Program-made: the position numbers and the translations under genes
Assembly: GCF_963924675.1 (NCBI RefSeq)
Contig: NC_089220.1
Span: forward strand, 112,608,697-112,672,696
Direction of reading: 5' to 3'
Origin: Phocoena phocoena
Lineage: Eukaryota; Chordata; Mammalia; Artiodactyla; Phocoenidae
DNA length: 64,000 nt
Notes under the pieces: model-generated
Seen by the model: the letters and a program-made list of their open reading frames with translations, nothing else
What the model was told of the DNA's origin: nothing
The model's database searches: none
Part shown: piece after piece, positions 51,536 through 61,625 of the stretch
Numbering within the stretch: position 1 is the first letter of the stretch
Layout: each line of letters opens with the position of its first letter

Positions 51536-51939
51536 GCCGGTTTGGTTTGGCCAATGGCAAACGGTGGCAAGCGTCCATGTTCATCTTCAAATGCCCCTGC
51601 TCTCTCCTTTCCTTCCTCTGGCTCCTCAATAACTCGCCATCCCCACCCCCGTCTCCCAGTCAGAGAGGAAAGGATGCTACAGACATTTCCAGTGAGGCCT
51701 TGGGGACATCCCCCTCCGCCCCCAGGAGGGGGGTCTACTTTCAAACTGGCCCCTGAAGGGGACAACGCTGACCCCCAAGGCAGAACTCTCTCTGGGGTAT
51801 TGCAGCTCTGGGCACCGGGAGGAAGAGCACGGAGGACGGGGACAGACATTCTGACACTGAGAAGCAAAGCGCGGGCACGCCGGGATGCCATAAAGCTCAG
51901 TCTAGCACAGCAAAGTGGCAAAAAGGAAGAATAGAACAG

Positions 51940-52380
51940 CCGTCTATTTAAAAGAGTAACGACAGGGAAAAATACATTTTCATCAGCTCGTCTTCTCACG
52001 GCTGAGTCCCCGCAGCAAGCTCCAAATTCCGACGTTAGGAAATAAATCAAAATAACTTCGCTGTGTTTAGCCTCACTTTGTGCATCGCTCAGCTCTGAGT
52101 TAAAAAGCAACAGGTACCGTGGTGCCTCTCCCAGAAACACAGGAACGGTTTTAAAATGCAATTACGGGGGTTGGTGGAAGGGAAGGGGGAAAATGTTTTT
52201 CTTCGATTGATGTATGATTGCCCCCATGCTGTTTGGAATCGTATTTTCGCTGAGCTCTGCTAAGAAGTGCTATTTGCAGGGAGCCTGACAGACGGAAGCG
52301 ATTGGGTTTGGCAGGTCTAAATGTATTATTTTAGCAGGTCTCCAAGGAAAGATTCCAGGAGGGGCGCTGGCCTTTTAAAG
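51940..52380. promoter_or_regulatory. Candidate conserved non-coding block
   Basis: About 440 bp of repeat-free, AT-leaning DNA inside GC-rich DNA. Contains 'aggaaataaatcaaaataac' (52038-52057), 'atgcaattac' (52156-52165), a paired 'cgattgatgtatgattg' (52204-52220) and 'atgtattattttagcagg' (52321-52338). Also many scattered CpGs in otherwise AT-rich text ('ttccgacgtt', 'cttcgctg', 'atcgtattttcgctg'), which is unusual in decayed neutral sequence. Part of the 219-residue - frame 51502-52161 lies here without a domain. Confidence 0.45.
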
Positions 52381-52544
52381 TGCAGAGGACATGGGGCTGC
52401 TCAGCCTACATCCTGCTTGTCAAGACCAATCAGCCAGCCTGGAAACAGCCCCTGAGCCTTCTGCAGAGGCCTGCCTTCCCTCCTCCCCCTGCAGCAGCCT
52501 CTTCCCTCCCCTGCTGCCCTCGGCTCCCGCTTGACAAGTCCCAT

Positions 52545-52870
52545 CAGTCATTCGTTCAGCCAGCAAGGACTTCCCGACTGAGTCGAAGAGGCTTGGCTCT
52601 CTGCTAGGCACCTCGGGGCCGATGAGGGGGCTTGGGTCAGATGGGGGCATGGAGAGCTGGGCCTGCGGGAGCCCACGGGGAGAGAAGGCGGGCAGCCTGG
52701 AGCATTTGGCACATTTGAATGCTTGGGAAGACATCCGTGACAGGAACTAGGAGGCAGCCACGGTGGAAGGCAGTCACGCTTCTGAGACAGAAACATCAGT
52801 GAGGAAATGGGACGACCAGAGGGGGCACCCAAGGCAGGGTTATGACGGGACGTGGATAGGGTAGTCATCT
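52545..52870 (-). repeat. L2 fragment
   Basis: 'cagtcattcgttcagccagcaaggacttcccgactgagtcg', 'ctctgctaggcacctcggggccgatgaggggg' and 'agctgggcctgcgggagcccacgggg' follow the reversed L2 terminus; the right part is weak. Confidence 0.55.
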
Positions 52871-52878
52871 AATGATCG

Positions 52879-53095
52879 GTGTTAACTCAGTTTGAGCCCC
52901 TACTACGTAACAGGCCCCGCTCTAAACACTTTACATGTATTCATTGAATTCATCACGACAACCATTGGTACGTTTGATTATTATCCTCATTTTACAGACG
53001 GAGCTGAGACACAGGGAGATGAAGCATCTTGCCAAAGGTCACTCAGCTTGTGGGGAGCAGAGGCTGGATCTGAACCCACTCTGCTCTGGGAAATC
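52879..53095 (-). repeat. MIR, near full length
   Basis: 'tgagcccctactacgtaacaggccccgctctaaacactttacatgtattcattgaattcatcacgacaacc...ttattatcctcattttacagacggagctgagacacagggagatgaagcatcttgccaaaggtcactcag' is a strong reversed MIR. Confidence 0.93.
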
Positions 53096-53149
53096 CAACA
53101 GGGGCCGGCCAGCCCTGGGGTCACACCCAGGCAAGACTGGACATGCAGC

Positions 53150-53696
53150 CCAGCAGCCTCCTTTACTGGGCTCTTACAGTGTACCAGGCACTGGGCTCAG
53201 CTAAGATTAAGGAAATGAATAAAGCCCAGTCCCTTCTTTCAAGAAGTCCGTGGTCATAGGATGAAAGTGGTCATTTAAATAAAAAATTTTAAATACAATG
53301 GAGGATGATGATACAACAGCAAAGAGTTTTGCCAGACACAGAAGTAGTGCAGAGGGGTGGCCGATTACATTACTGTAGTCCCCTTGGAGGTTGAGGCAGG
53401 GAGGGCTTCCTGGAGGAGAGGATGTCTACTCTGAGTTTTAAAGGATGAATAGAAGCTGCTATATGAATAGAAGGGGGTGGTGCAGAGAATCACAAGCGGA
53501 AACACTTTGGTGAGAGCTGAGGCTGGGTGGAGGGAGATGCTGAAAGGATTTGTGAGCCGTTCCGAGGGGTAAGGTGGGGTCAGTGATGGGAGAGGCTGTG
53601 AGAAGGAGGGAACAGCTGATTCTCCCTTGGAAGTTTAGGGGTGCTGGGGTAGGAGCCCAACAGATCAACCTAGTGGGGGCAAGAAAGCCGAGCGCT
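53150..53696 (-). repeat. L2
   Basis: 'cagtgtaccaggcactgggctcagctaagattaaggaaatgaataaagccc', 'agggagggcttcctggaggagaggatgtctactctgagttttaaaggatgaatagaag' and 'gaaacactttggtgagagctgaggctgg' are reversed L2 in order. The MER20 that follows inserted at its right border. Confidence 0.82.
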
Positions 53697-53922
53697 CTCT
53701 AGACCTGGATTTCTCAGCCTTGGCACTGTTGACAACTTGGACCAGATAATTCTTTGATGTGGGAGATGTCCTGTGTGTTGTAGGATGCCTAAAGACATCC
53801 CTGGCCTCCACCGACTAGAGGCCAACAGCGCCGACCCTCTCCCCCTCTCCCCACCCTCCTGCATTTTGACAGCCAAAAACATCTCCTGACCTTGCCCGCA
53901 GTTGAGATCCACTGCTCTAGAC
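53697..53922 (-). mobile_element. MER20 with perfect 8-bp target duplications
   Basis: Body 53705-53914 from 'ctggatttctcagccttggcactgttgac' to 'gttgagatccactg'. It includes 'gataattctttgatgtgggagatgtcctgtgtgttgtaggatgcctaaagacatccctgg'. CTCTAGAC occurs directly on both sides (53697-53704 and 53915-53922), the 8-bp duplication expected for hAT transposition. The 80-residue - frame 53670-53912 is not a gene. Confidence 0.95.
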
Positions 53923-54754
53923 CCTCATCATTTAGGAGAAAAGGAGGAAAGGCACAAGAAACAAAACAACCATACCCTGGTTGAAGGCCATGGGAGAGTT
54001 TTGTTTGAACAGTGACAGATCCCTCGTTCTAGGGAACTTTCGGGGAGAGCGGACTAAGGGGGGACAGGGGAGGGAAGCGAGTAGGTCTGGGCCTCGTGGG
54101 CAGACATTCAGATCCAGAATGACAAATACAGGCTATGGGTGTCTTTCACCCGCACCCAAGGCAGACGACACTAATCCATCACAGGGTTCTTTCCCACCAT
54201 TCTTCACCAGAATTCTCCCAGAATTCTCAACACAGGGCTCCAGGTAGCCACCACGGCTTAGTACAGAAAGCCAAGAGCAAAATCGCTTACCTGCTCAGAG
54301 TAAGAATCTTCTCGTGAGAATTATTTTCTCTGACTCAAAGGGAATTCTCTATTCAAAGTGCTCCCTGCCCCCCTTAAACATTCTTGATTCCAACAGGAGA
54401 GAGGCATTTTCCTGGTGAGGCTAAGCATTGCCTGCTTCCATCTTCCTGTCTTTAAAGGAAGCACTGGTCCTTGGACCGTAGGGCCCGGGGTGGAGAGGGC
54501 ACATGGCTGCTTCCTCAGGACAGGAGGGAGCACAGGGCACATGGGAACAGAGGCCAGAGCTGGTCTCAGTGGGGCACAGGGAGGGGTGATATGCATAATG
54601 CCGGGCAAGGACAGCTCCATGGAAGGGGAGGTCGGACTCCATCATCTCCCAACCCCCTCTGGGGGTCTAAGATTCTCTGAGGTATTGACTGGGGTGGGGG
54701 ACTGCCAAGTTTGCTTATCCCAGGAGCCATCTGAGGGGCTCAGGCTGGGGTGCC
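53923..54754. other. No gene confirmed
   Basis: Unique sequence. Frames of 99 (-) and 119 (+) residues overlap at 54321-54774 and neither has a domain. Confidence 0.45.
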
Positions 54755-54960
54755 CTTGGTCCTACATTTCCTGAGCTCTTGCCATGCCCCAGGCACGAAA
54801 CACCCACCACTTCCTGCTCCCACAGACTCGCCGTAGAGAGACCTCATTGTCCCATATTGTGGGGGAGGAGGTTAAAGCTCAGAGATGTTGAGTAACTGCC
54901 CAAGGTCACACAGCCAAGAGAAAGCAGAGCAGGTGTCAAATCCTAACATCACCAACCATG
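54755..54960 (-). repeat. MIR
   Basis: 'tcctgagctcttgccatgccccaggcacgaaacac...ttgtgggggaggaggttaaagctcagagatgttgagtaactgcccaaggtcacacagcc' is a clear reversed MIR. Confidence 0.85.
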
Positions 54961-55044
54961 AGCGGGTTTCTCCACCACGCCACATCCGTTGACCCCTTGG
55001 GGCCCACCTTTCAGAGGAAGAAGTAAGAGGGGCGGAGAGGATAA

Positions 55045-55250
55045 ACAATCTGAGAGGCCATGTAACAAAGTGATTGAGGGCTCTGGAGCCAGACTGGATT
55101 CAAATCCTACTTCTGCCACTCAGCAGCTGGGTGGCCCCAGGTGAGTTACCTCTTTGCCCCGGTTTCCTCATCTGTCACCTGGGATAGCAGCTCCTAACTC
55201 ATAAAGTTGCTGCGTGGGTTTTAAGAGTGGTTTTAAGCCTGAGGTGCCAC
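55045..55250 (+). repeat. MIR, near full length
   Basis: 'aacaaagtgattgagggctctggagccagactggattcaaatcctacttctgccactcagcagctgggtggcc' followed by 'ggtttcctcatctgtcacctggg' is a well preserved MIR with a complete head. Confidence 0.94.
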
Positions 55251-55669
55251 CGCCTTGGTGTTCGGCACACAGCAGGGTCTCCTTGCTCTGTCCCGGACCC
55301 TTCTGCTGCTCAGGTGCCTCCCCTCGGAGCCCTTCTTAGAGAAGCTTGCTTGGTGGCATGTGTTCCTGAATCTGAGGTGTCGAGGCCAACCTCAGCCCCA
55401 GCCTGAGCAAAATGTCACCGGAAAGTCACAGTCTGTGGTTTATCGACCTCCCCGCCCCTGTTCCCACAAGCCCTAGAAACCTGCCCCAAGGCAGAGGGTC
55501 CCCTGGGACAGATCACATGGGGCTGGGTAACCAGGAGGGAGGAGTGAAGGGTGGCGACAGGACTGGGTCCTCCATGAGGGGCTGGAGAGGCGGCTGGTAG
55601 AGCAGGTTTTGGGAGTGGCCTGTGCAGAGGGCTTGGGCGGGCGGAGTGCGGGGCCGGCTGTCAATCTTG
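55251..55669. other. No feature seen
   Basis: GC-rich unique sequence with no assigned element. Confidence 0.4.
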
Positions 55670-56110
55670 GGTTAGCAGCAACTCCCCTCTGTCTAGGAAT
55701 CTGGTTCTTGGGTCCCTGCCTCCTCAGGGAAACATACTAGTTTTACAGCCTCCTCTGCAGCCAGGGTGCAGCCATGGCCCCGGCTCAGCCCAACAGGTGT
55801 TCCCACACAAGATGCAAATCAAAAGTGAGGCACGTGCAGAAGCAGGTGCGGCGAGGCCCTGTTTGGCAGAGATGCCAACTGACTGGTCTCCTTTCCGAGG
55901 GGGAGCTGTGGGCGGGGCTCAGGAGTGACATCAAGTGTGCTGGCTGACAGGACTACGGTGACTCCGTGGCCAGACCTGCAGGGTAGCCTTTCAGATTCAG
56001 TCCCGGCTGTGTAGCCTCCATGTTTGGGTCTCTGGTTCCCCCAGAAACTGATTTTGGGGTTCAACTAAAATCCTGTAATAAATTCCTTTTCTCTTTAAAA
56101 CAGACTGTTG
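55670..56110 (+). mobile_element. Possible old LTR-like repeat, unassigned
   Basis: Ends in 'taaaatcctgtaataaattccttttctctttaaaaca', which looks like a retroelement polyadenylation region (AATAAA at 56077-56082). Upstream 'gcagccatggccccggctcagcccaacagg' resembles repeats with 'gcagccatgtgacc...ggccaatgggatgtgag'. The family could not be named. Confidence 0.35.
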
Positions 56111-56175
56111 TTTCTTCTGCCCTGTGTGCCTGACCCCAACCTCTAACAACTAATGGATTTTCCTTAGGAGAATCC

Positions 56176-56446
56176 GAACAGGGTTTTTTTTTTTTTTTTT
56201 TTCTCCTTCTAGTTTTATTGAGATATAATTGACATACAAGCTTTAAGTTTAAGGTACACAGCATAATTGTTTGACTTACATATGTCATGGAACTATTGCC
56301 AAAGTAAGTTTAGTGAACATCCCATCATCTAAAGTAAAAAAAAAAAAAAGAAAAAAAAAGAAAAAATGTTTTCCTTGTAATGCGAACTCTCAGGATTTAC
56401 TCTCTTTACACCTTTCATATATAACATACAACAGTCAAACAGGGTT
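56176..56446 (-). mobile_element. L1M 3'UTR, right-to-left
   Basis: The T run at 56184-56202 is the A-tail. 'ctagttttattgagatataattgacatacaagctttaagtttaaggtacacagcataattg' is the reverse of a widespread L1 3' end, continuing to 'ctctttacacctttcatatataacatacaacagtc'. Flanks 'gaacagggtt' and 'aaacagggtt' may be a target duplication. An inner A-rich stretch (56337-56366) is a secondary expansion. Confidence 0.85.
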
Positions 56447-57822
56447 CCGGAGGACAGTTCTCAGCTCTACTCTTTGTGCCTGTCATTCCTACAGGTGAGG
56501 TCAAGCTGAAATCATCGCAGAGCGCTGCCTTGGCCTGTGTGTGCGTGTGTGACCACCAAATGAGGATGTATAGCCTGAGAATGAGGTTTGGGGAGGTGCG
56601 GGCAGCCCTACTGCCTGGCCTCGGGGGCAGGTGGGTTTGGGGCTGAATATGTGAAGCCGTGTCCTTCCTGTCCACCTGCTACCTCCCCGCTGTGCATCCT
56701 GGTGAAGGGTCTTGGGTGTGCACCTCCCCACTGCCTGTCCAGGCCTGAGCGGCACCAGCCATGGGAGGGTGGGGCAGACAGGCCCGGGAGCTCAGAGGCT
56801 CAGGCTCTGGCCGTCTCCAAGCCCCCTCTGGTTGACCCAACCCTTTGTGTCAGGCCTGTATCAGGTGCTAGGGGAGAACAAGGAAAAGGACTCATCCCAC
56901 TACAGGATCCAGGGATGGAGGGCACCTCTGCGGTCACACCCTGTTTGAGCCAGAGTGCTCCGCTTTCCAGTAAAATCGAATGCTGCCCAACCAAAGCCGA
57001 GGTGTTCTGGGGACGCCACCCAGGGCACTGCACACTGGGGCCAGATGCTGCTGAAAGGGAGACTGCAGTGCCCTCAGCCCACACACGGACGCACACGTGC
57101 CCCCTCAGGTGCGCGCTGTGCAAAGGGCCTTCACCCTTCGTCACCTAAAAAGCTTGCTGTCGCCTTTCCCAGCCTGGGGGCTGGTCCCATTCATCCTGCT
57201 GCTGCAGTCCGGAGACCTCCGGGCCTTGAGGGCTTTCTCAGGCAGGCCCCAGTATCAGCAAAGAAAAGAACGTTCTGGAAGTCCCGCGGGGCAGTCCTTG
57301 GGTGGGAGTTCCACGTGGGTTGGAATGTCTGGTTCCAGCGCAGGAGAAGAGGGGGCCGGAGACCGTGGGGAGGAAGGCTGGGAAGGCCGGGAGGAAGGGA
57401 GTCGCAGAGGTGGAAGTGGGAGCACAGCCGGCAGGCGGAGCTGAGGGGTGAGCGGGGTGAGGGCCGTGAGATGGGAGGCAGGGGCAAGGCGTGGCGAGCC
57501 ACGCTCAGTAGGGCTCACACCCCTCTCCAGAGGCAGCCTGGCATTCACAGGCCCAGCCAGGCTGCAGTCCTGCCCCGACTCCACCCCACTCCCCATCCCC
57601 CACCGACGCATGGAAGTGCAAAGGGCCCAGTGACCATTGGGTTGAGAATGCAGCCCTACAGCGGGGCTCTGAGCTTGGCATCTTGCGCTCTGGTCGGCAG
57701 ACTGCGTCCTTTTTGACTCACTGGTGCTGATGGTGACCCTTACCCGTTGCACGGGGCAGACACCTCCAAGCCCCTCTGTCTGTGGCCCCGAAACCACTAG
57801 GAATAGCTGCCCAAAGCACTCC
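56447..57822. other. GC-rich, no gene confirmed
   Basis: The largest overlapping frames of the window (186 and 253 residues +, and part of 304 residues -) lie here. They cover the same DNA in conflicting phases, are low in hydrophobic residues, and the - frame extends through a TG microsatellite. None shows a domain. No repeat family recognised. Confidence 0.5.
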
Positions 57823-57853
<31 letters not shown>

Positions 57854-57862
57854 CATGTGTGG
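57823..57862. repeat. (TG)n microsatellite
   Basis: About 13 TG units from 57823, then interrupted 'gcgtgcatgtgtgg'. TG-rich text continues to about 57937. Confidence 0.97.
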
Positions 57863-58423
57863 AGCATGTCCAAGTGTGACTGTGTAACCCTGTGTGTACC
57901 TGTATGTTTGGGTGTGAATGTATGTGAGTGTGAGTTGCCCTGTTAATGCACGTTACTTCTCTGAAAGCTTGTTTTGCTGTAAAACTGGATGGGGGTCTTG
58001 GGTTGGGTTTGAGCCAGGGGAATATGGGGCTGGAGGGCAGGGGGAATGCCCTTGCCTTCTCTTCCTCCCAGACCATGGAGCTTTCATGAAATAGGACGCC
58101 GGGAGATACTCGTGCAGAGCTGAGGGTATGGGGATGTGGTGGGGACAGAGGTAGGGGCTTCAATCCCAAACTTCCAATGGTCCACTAAACATCTCCTCCT
58201 GGTGGCCCGCCTGCACGCAAACTGAATAAGTCCACATCCAAACACGGGGACCTGCCCATTCTTTTCAGCTCCTGCTGCATCCTCCCCAGGTACCCCAGTA
58301 CCTGGTACCACCTTCCTGGTCTCTCGGACTGGGCGGAGGGCAGTTTCTATGGGGGCCTTATCCTGGCATCCAAGCCTCACCCCCACTCCTCTAACAGTCT
58401 GTGCTGTCCTTGTGGCTATTTTC

Positions 58424-58581
58424 ATTTTAACCTAAAGTTAAATGAAATGAAAAGGCAGCTCCACAGTTGAGCTGGCCACATCTCAGGTCCTCGTCAGCCA
58501 CGTGTGGCTGGTGGCTACCGCATTGATGGTGCAGATATAGAATATTTCCATCATGGCAGAACACTCTATTGGACAGCGCTG
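58424..58581 (-). mobile_element. hAT-Charlie-like MER fragment
   Basis: 'gccacgtgtggctggtggctaccgcattgatggtgcagatatagaatatttccatcatggcagaacactctattggacagcgctg' is the reverse of the family beginning 'cagtgctgtccaatagaac'. The other end has decayed. Confidence 0.82.
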
Positions 58582-58589
58582 CATCCAGC

Positions 58590-58990
58590 CTCTCACAGTT
58601 CCCAGACTCCAGCTCTCTCACTTCAGGACCTTTGCTTGTGCTGGAACACTGCTAGGCCGCCCATCTCCCTTTGTCTGCGTGTGGAGACCCCGGTCCTTCG
58701 CCCATCCTCAGCTTCCCCAGGAAGCCCAGCAGACACAGCCAGCTTTCATTGTTCTTCCCTCTGTCTTCCTGCCATGCTCATGGCTCATCCTCACTTCCTG
58801 GCCATCAGCTCTTCTAGGATGGGGTTCTCGGCTTACTGATTTAGTTTTCTGGGCACACACCCCTTTCCTCTCTCTAGCCATCCTCTCCTCGTCCACGTAC
58901 TTTGTTCTCTTTCTTCCCATGCCCCGGGCTTCCCTCTCACAACCCTTGGTCTTCCCTGCATGTTCTTGCATTTCCTCTCCGTGATTCCCC
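58590..58990 (+). repeat. Probable L2 fragment
   Basis: 'cagactccagctctctcacttcaggacctttgcttgtgctggaacactgc' resembles L2 'ctcagggcctttgcacatgctgttccctctgcctggaac'. 'ccttcgcccatcctcagcttccccaggaagccc' fits 'ctcatccttcaggtctcagctc'. It fades after 58850. Confidence 0.6.
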
Positions 58991-59024
58991 TCTCCCTCTG
59001 TCTCCCTCCCTCTGCTTTGCTAGA

Positions 59025-59135
59025 GAGATGCTAATTGCACCTGCAATTACCTAATTGTCGTGGCAATTAGCCAGTTGCACTCTATTTGGAAGGTGAAAAT
59101 GGCAAATTGCAGGCATCAGGAGGTAATTTTAGGCA
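59025..59135. promoter_or_regulatory. Homeodomain-site palindrome cluster
   Basis: Six AATT cores lie in about 95 bp. GCTAATTGC (59030-59038) and GCAATTAGC (59063-59071) are perfect inverted copies. Inside, AATTGCA-CC-TGCAATT (59033-59048) is a second perfect inverted repeat centred on an E-box, CACCTG (59038-59043). CTAATTG (59051-59057) lies between. Such CAATTA/TAATTG sites suit LHX/NKX-class homeodomains. No repeat family matches. It is the most compact regulatory-looking signal in the window. Confidence 0.5.
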
Positions 59136-60104
59136 CACAACTGTGCCCAGAGAACTTGGCCTCAGCCCTGGGGGCCGAGGAGAGCCAGGAGAACTGGAGA
59201 GAGCAGGGTCTGGGATTTGAAGGCCTCTCCCAGCCCAGGGAAGATCCCAAGGCCGTGGACTGGGGTGGGGTTTGGGGGCCAGAGGATGGGGAATTTCCCT
59301 CTTAGCCCTTTACAGAAGCTGCAGCGCACAGCAAAGCCAACTCGCGCGCTTTAACTGTAGTGATTTTCATAATATCACCAATGCTGATGAGAACTGATCA
59401 TACTCAGCAAGGTCGTTCAAGGTGCTGGAAGAGGGCAGACGCCTGACCCCATTCCTCGGCTGGCACAGAGGGCTGGACCTCAAGCCCACTCTGAGAGGTC
59501 ACCTTCGGGGTGCAGGATGGAGACCTGGAGCAGGATGGAGGCCGACCTCTATCCTCAGCAGTGGCACAGCATGGCCTGAGGAGTAGATGCTGCTGGAATT
59601 CTTGGGTGGAACCCGAGACTAGCCTCTCCCAACCCCCCTCCTCTAGGAGTCCGCATTGCTGTGGGGAGAAAGAAGTACGATGTCCCCCTCCAACAAGAGA
59701 CGTGTCCAAAGAGCAGCCTCTCCCGTGTGACCAGTGCCCGGATCAGCCACCCGCTTTGAGATCAGGTGGATGGAAATCTGGACAGCGGGTGTCTGGGGCC
59801 TCAGGCTTGCAAGGGGCTTGTGGGAGGTGACAGGCACTCACCCCTGTGTGTGCCCTTGTCCAGAAGGCTGCCCTGGGCTCTCTCTGGACCCTGGGTGTTT
59901 TGGAGATGGGGGAGGGAATTCTGGGATACAGGCGAGTCCATCTGGGGGGACGGGGCTGAGAGCATGCAGAGGATAGGCATCGATGCTGCACTGACAAGGC
60001 CAGGGTGCTCTTTCTACATAATTTGTGTGTTTGTGGGGGGGCTTGGATGTGCTCATGGGGAGACAGGAAGATGGATGTGGCACTGGTTGTAGCCTGGTCC
60101 CCTG
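59136..60104. other. No gene confirmed
   Basis: GC-rich unique sequence. 59340-59405 is a short AT-rich island ('tttcataatatcaccaatgctgatgagaactgatc') with bZIP-like and GATA-like text. Overlapping sense/antisense frames at 59404-59997 have no domain. Confidence 0.45.
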
Positions 60105-60240
60105 GAGTAACCTAGGACAAAAAAGTCCCCGAACGATGACTAACCCCCGCAATGTGCCAGACCCAGGCCAGGGGTAGCACGGTGGACACTGCACATGGGG
60201 CTCCCAGTTAGACAGGAGAACAGACAAAGGCGGCATCGTG
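60105..60240 (-). repeat. Probable L2 fragment
   Basis: 'caatgtgccagacccaggccaggggtagcacggtggacactgcacatggggctcccagttagacaggagaacagacaaag' follows the reversed L2 sequence 'tatgtgccaggcactg...tacagcagtgaacaagacagac'. Confidence 0.5.
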
Positions 60241-60334
60241 GGCGCTGTGGGGATAGAATAGGGTAGCCTTTGTCCACCACCTAGGGACTTAATAAATGTG
60301 TGTTGAAGGAAGGAATGGCTGGCTGGCCAAATGA

Positions 60335-60425
60335 ATGATCAAGATGCTGTCTCTCTCTGGGCCTCAGTCTCGCCAACTGTGAAATAGGAGGCTGGGCTTG
60401 AGAGTTCCATCCTAAGGGGTCCCTC
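60335..60425 (+). repeat. MIR3-like fragment
   Basis: 'ctctctctgggcctcagtctcgccaactgtgaaataggaggctgggcttgagagttccatcctaagg' matches 'tctgggcctcagtttcctcatctgtaaaatgagg...ggactagatgatctctaagg'. Confidence 0.65.
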
Positions 60426-60924
60426 ACGCTCCCCGGTGCAGCCCTTCTCCCCACCTTTGCTCATGGGGCCCCAGGAGGGGTGCCTTCCATTCTCTGTACC
60501 ACCCACCAGAATCCCCCCTCCCTGCCCCCATCCTCAGCCGGGTACTGCTCTGGGCCCAGAGAATTTTGAAGTCTTGTGTCTTGGGCCCTTGCTTCCCTGC
60601 TGAGGGAAAGGGATGTATCGTAGACTTTTTTTTTCCTTAGTCTATTCTCAGACTCTGCAAATGGGGATAGATTGAGTGGCTTTTAAAACCCCAAACCGCT
60701 CAAGCCTCTAAGGAGTGAAGCTTGGGTACCAGAGACCCCCTCAGTCCCACTCCCTGGGGACAGGGATGGTTTGCAGAAGGTCTCAGAGCTGGAGTCAGGG
60801 AGGTTGGGCTGGGCTGGGCTGTGGCCAGAAGCCCCACCGTCCCGCCCATTCCGGTCCTTCCACACTCTGGCCTCAGAGGGACACCAACGAAACACAACAG
60901 CGAGTGTCCGAGGCCCTGAGTACA
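60426..60924. other. No feature seen
   Basis: GC-rich, unique. Contains a short (GGGCT)3 run near 60806. Confidence 0.4.
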
Positions 60925-61190
60925 AGTTAATTAATTCACCAGAGGGAAGGAAGGCTATAAACAAGCGATGGGAGTGGAAGGGACACGGGAGGGGCAGGTT
61001 TATTCACCAGCCAGTTTCTCAGAGTCTCCGCTCTGGCCATACAGGTTAATGGGCACAGGCCTCCTTGCCAAGATAATAGCAACTAAAAATAAAAAAAGAG
61101 AAACGAGTCACCCTCCCTGGTGAATCAGACACCTCCAATTGTAGTTTCCATGCTGATACTGTAATTTTCCTCTTCCTCTTTCTCCCTGGG
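60925..61190. promoter_or_regulatory. Candidate conserved non-coding block
   Basis: Repeat-free. 'caagttaattaattcacc' (60924-60941), 'ggctataaacaagc' (60952-60965, with a forkhead-like TAAACA), 'gataatagcaactaaaaataaaa' (61072-61094) and 'ccaattgtagtttcc' (61136-61150) stand out against GC-rich flanks. Confidence 0.33.
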
Positions 61191-61364
61191 GGCTGATGGA
61201 AACGGAACCCATTCCCCCCTAAAGGAGAGACAGGTCCTATTCTGGTTTATTCCCCACCAGGAAGGAGAGGTGGGTTGGTGGGTGGGAGAGAGGGAGGGCA
61301 ATAGGAACCCAAGCCCAGGCCTGGGTGGCTGGCCAAGAGGCTGAGGACAAGTGGCCTTCTGTTG

Positions 61365-61475
61365 AGAAATGAAGTTCAGACGTGTCCAGTGACCTGGCTG
61401 GAGTCGCGGACCCCATGGGTGGGTGGCAGAGCCAGAACTCTGTCTCTTGTGTCGCCAAATCCAAGTCATCGCTTT
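61365..61475 (-). repeat. Probable MIR fragment
   Basis: 'gtccagtgacctggctggagtcgcggaccccatgggtgggtggcagagccagaactctgtctcttg' fits the reversed MIR head region, 'gtcacacagc...gtggcagagccgggattcg'. Confidence 0.5.
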
Positions 61476-61494
61476 GGTCTACCTCCTCCCTCCC

Positions 61495-61625
61495 TCGGAA
61501 TTTGTCAGGTGGGGAAACTGAGGCACAGGGACAGAGAGTGATTTGCCGAGAGCCTCCCAGGAGAGCAGTGGCAGAGCTGGGCTGGTAGCCAAACCCGGGG
61601 CTCCTCAGCCAGTACCGTCAGCTGC
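61495..61625 (-). repeat. MIR
   Basis: 'ggtggggaaactgaggcacagggacagagagtgatttgccgagagcctcccaggagagcagtggcagagctgggctggtagccaaacccggggctcc' is a reversed MIR core and head. Confidence 0.82.

Noticed and set aside
51164..51934. 256-residue + frame starting in the CpG cluster
   Set aside because: The middle part translates a reversed MIR, the composition is low-complexity, and a 219-residue - frame overlaps it. No domain.
57255..58169. 304-residue frame on the - strand, the longest in the window
   Set aside because: It runs through a TG microsatellite (Thr/His runs), is Pro/Ser-rich, has no domain, and conflicts with + frames of 186 and 253 residues over the same GC-rich DNA.
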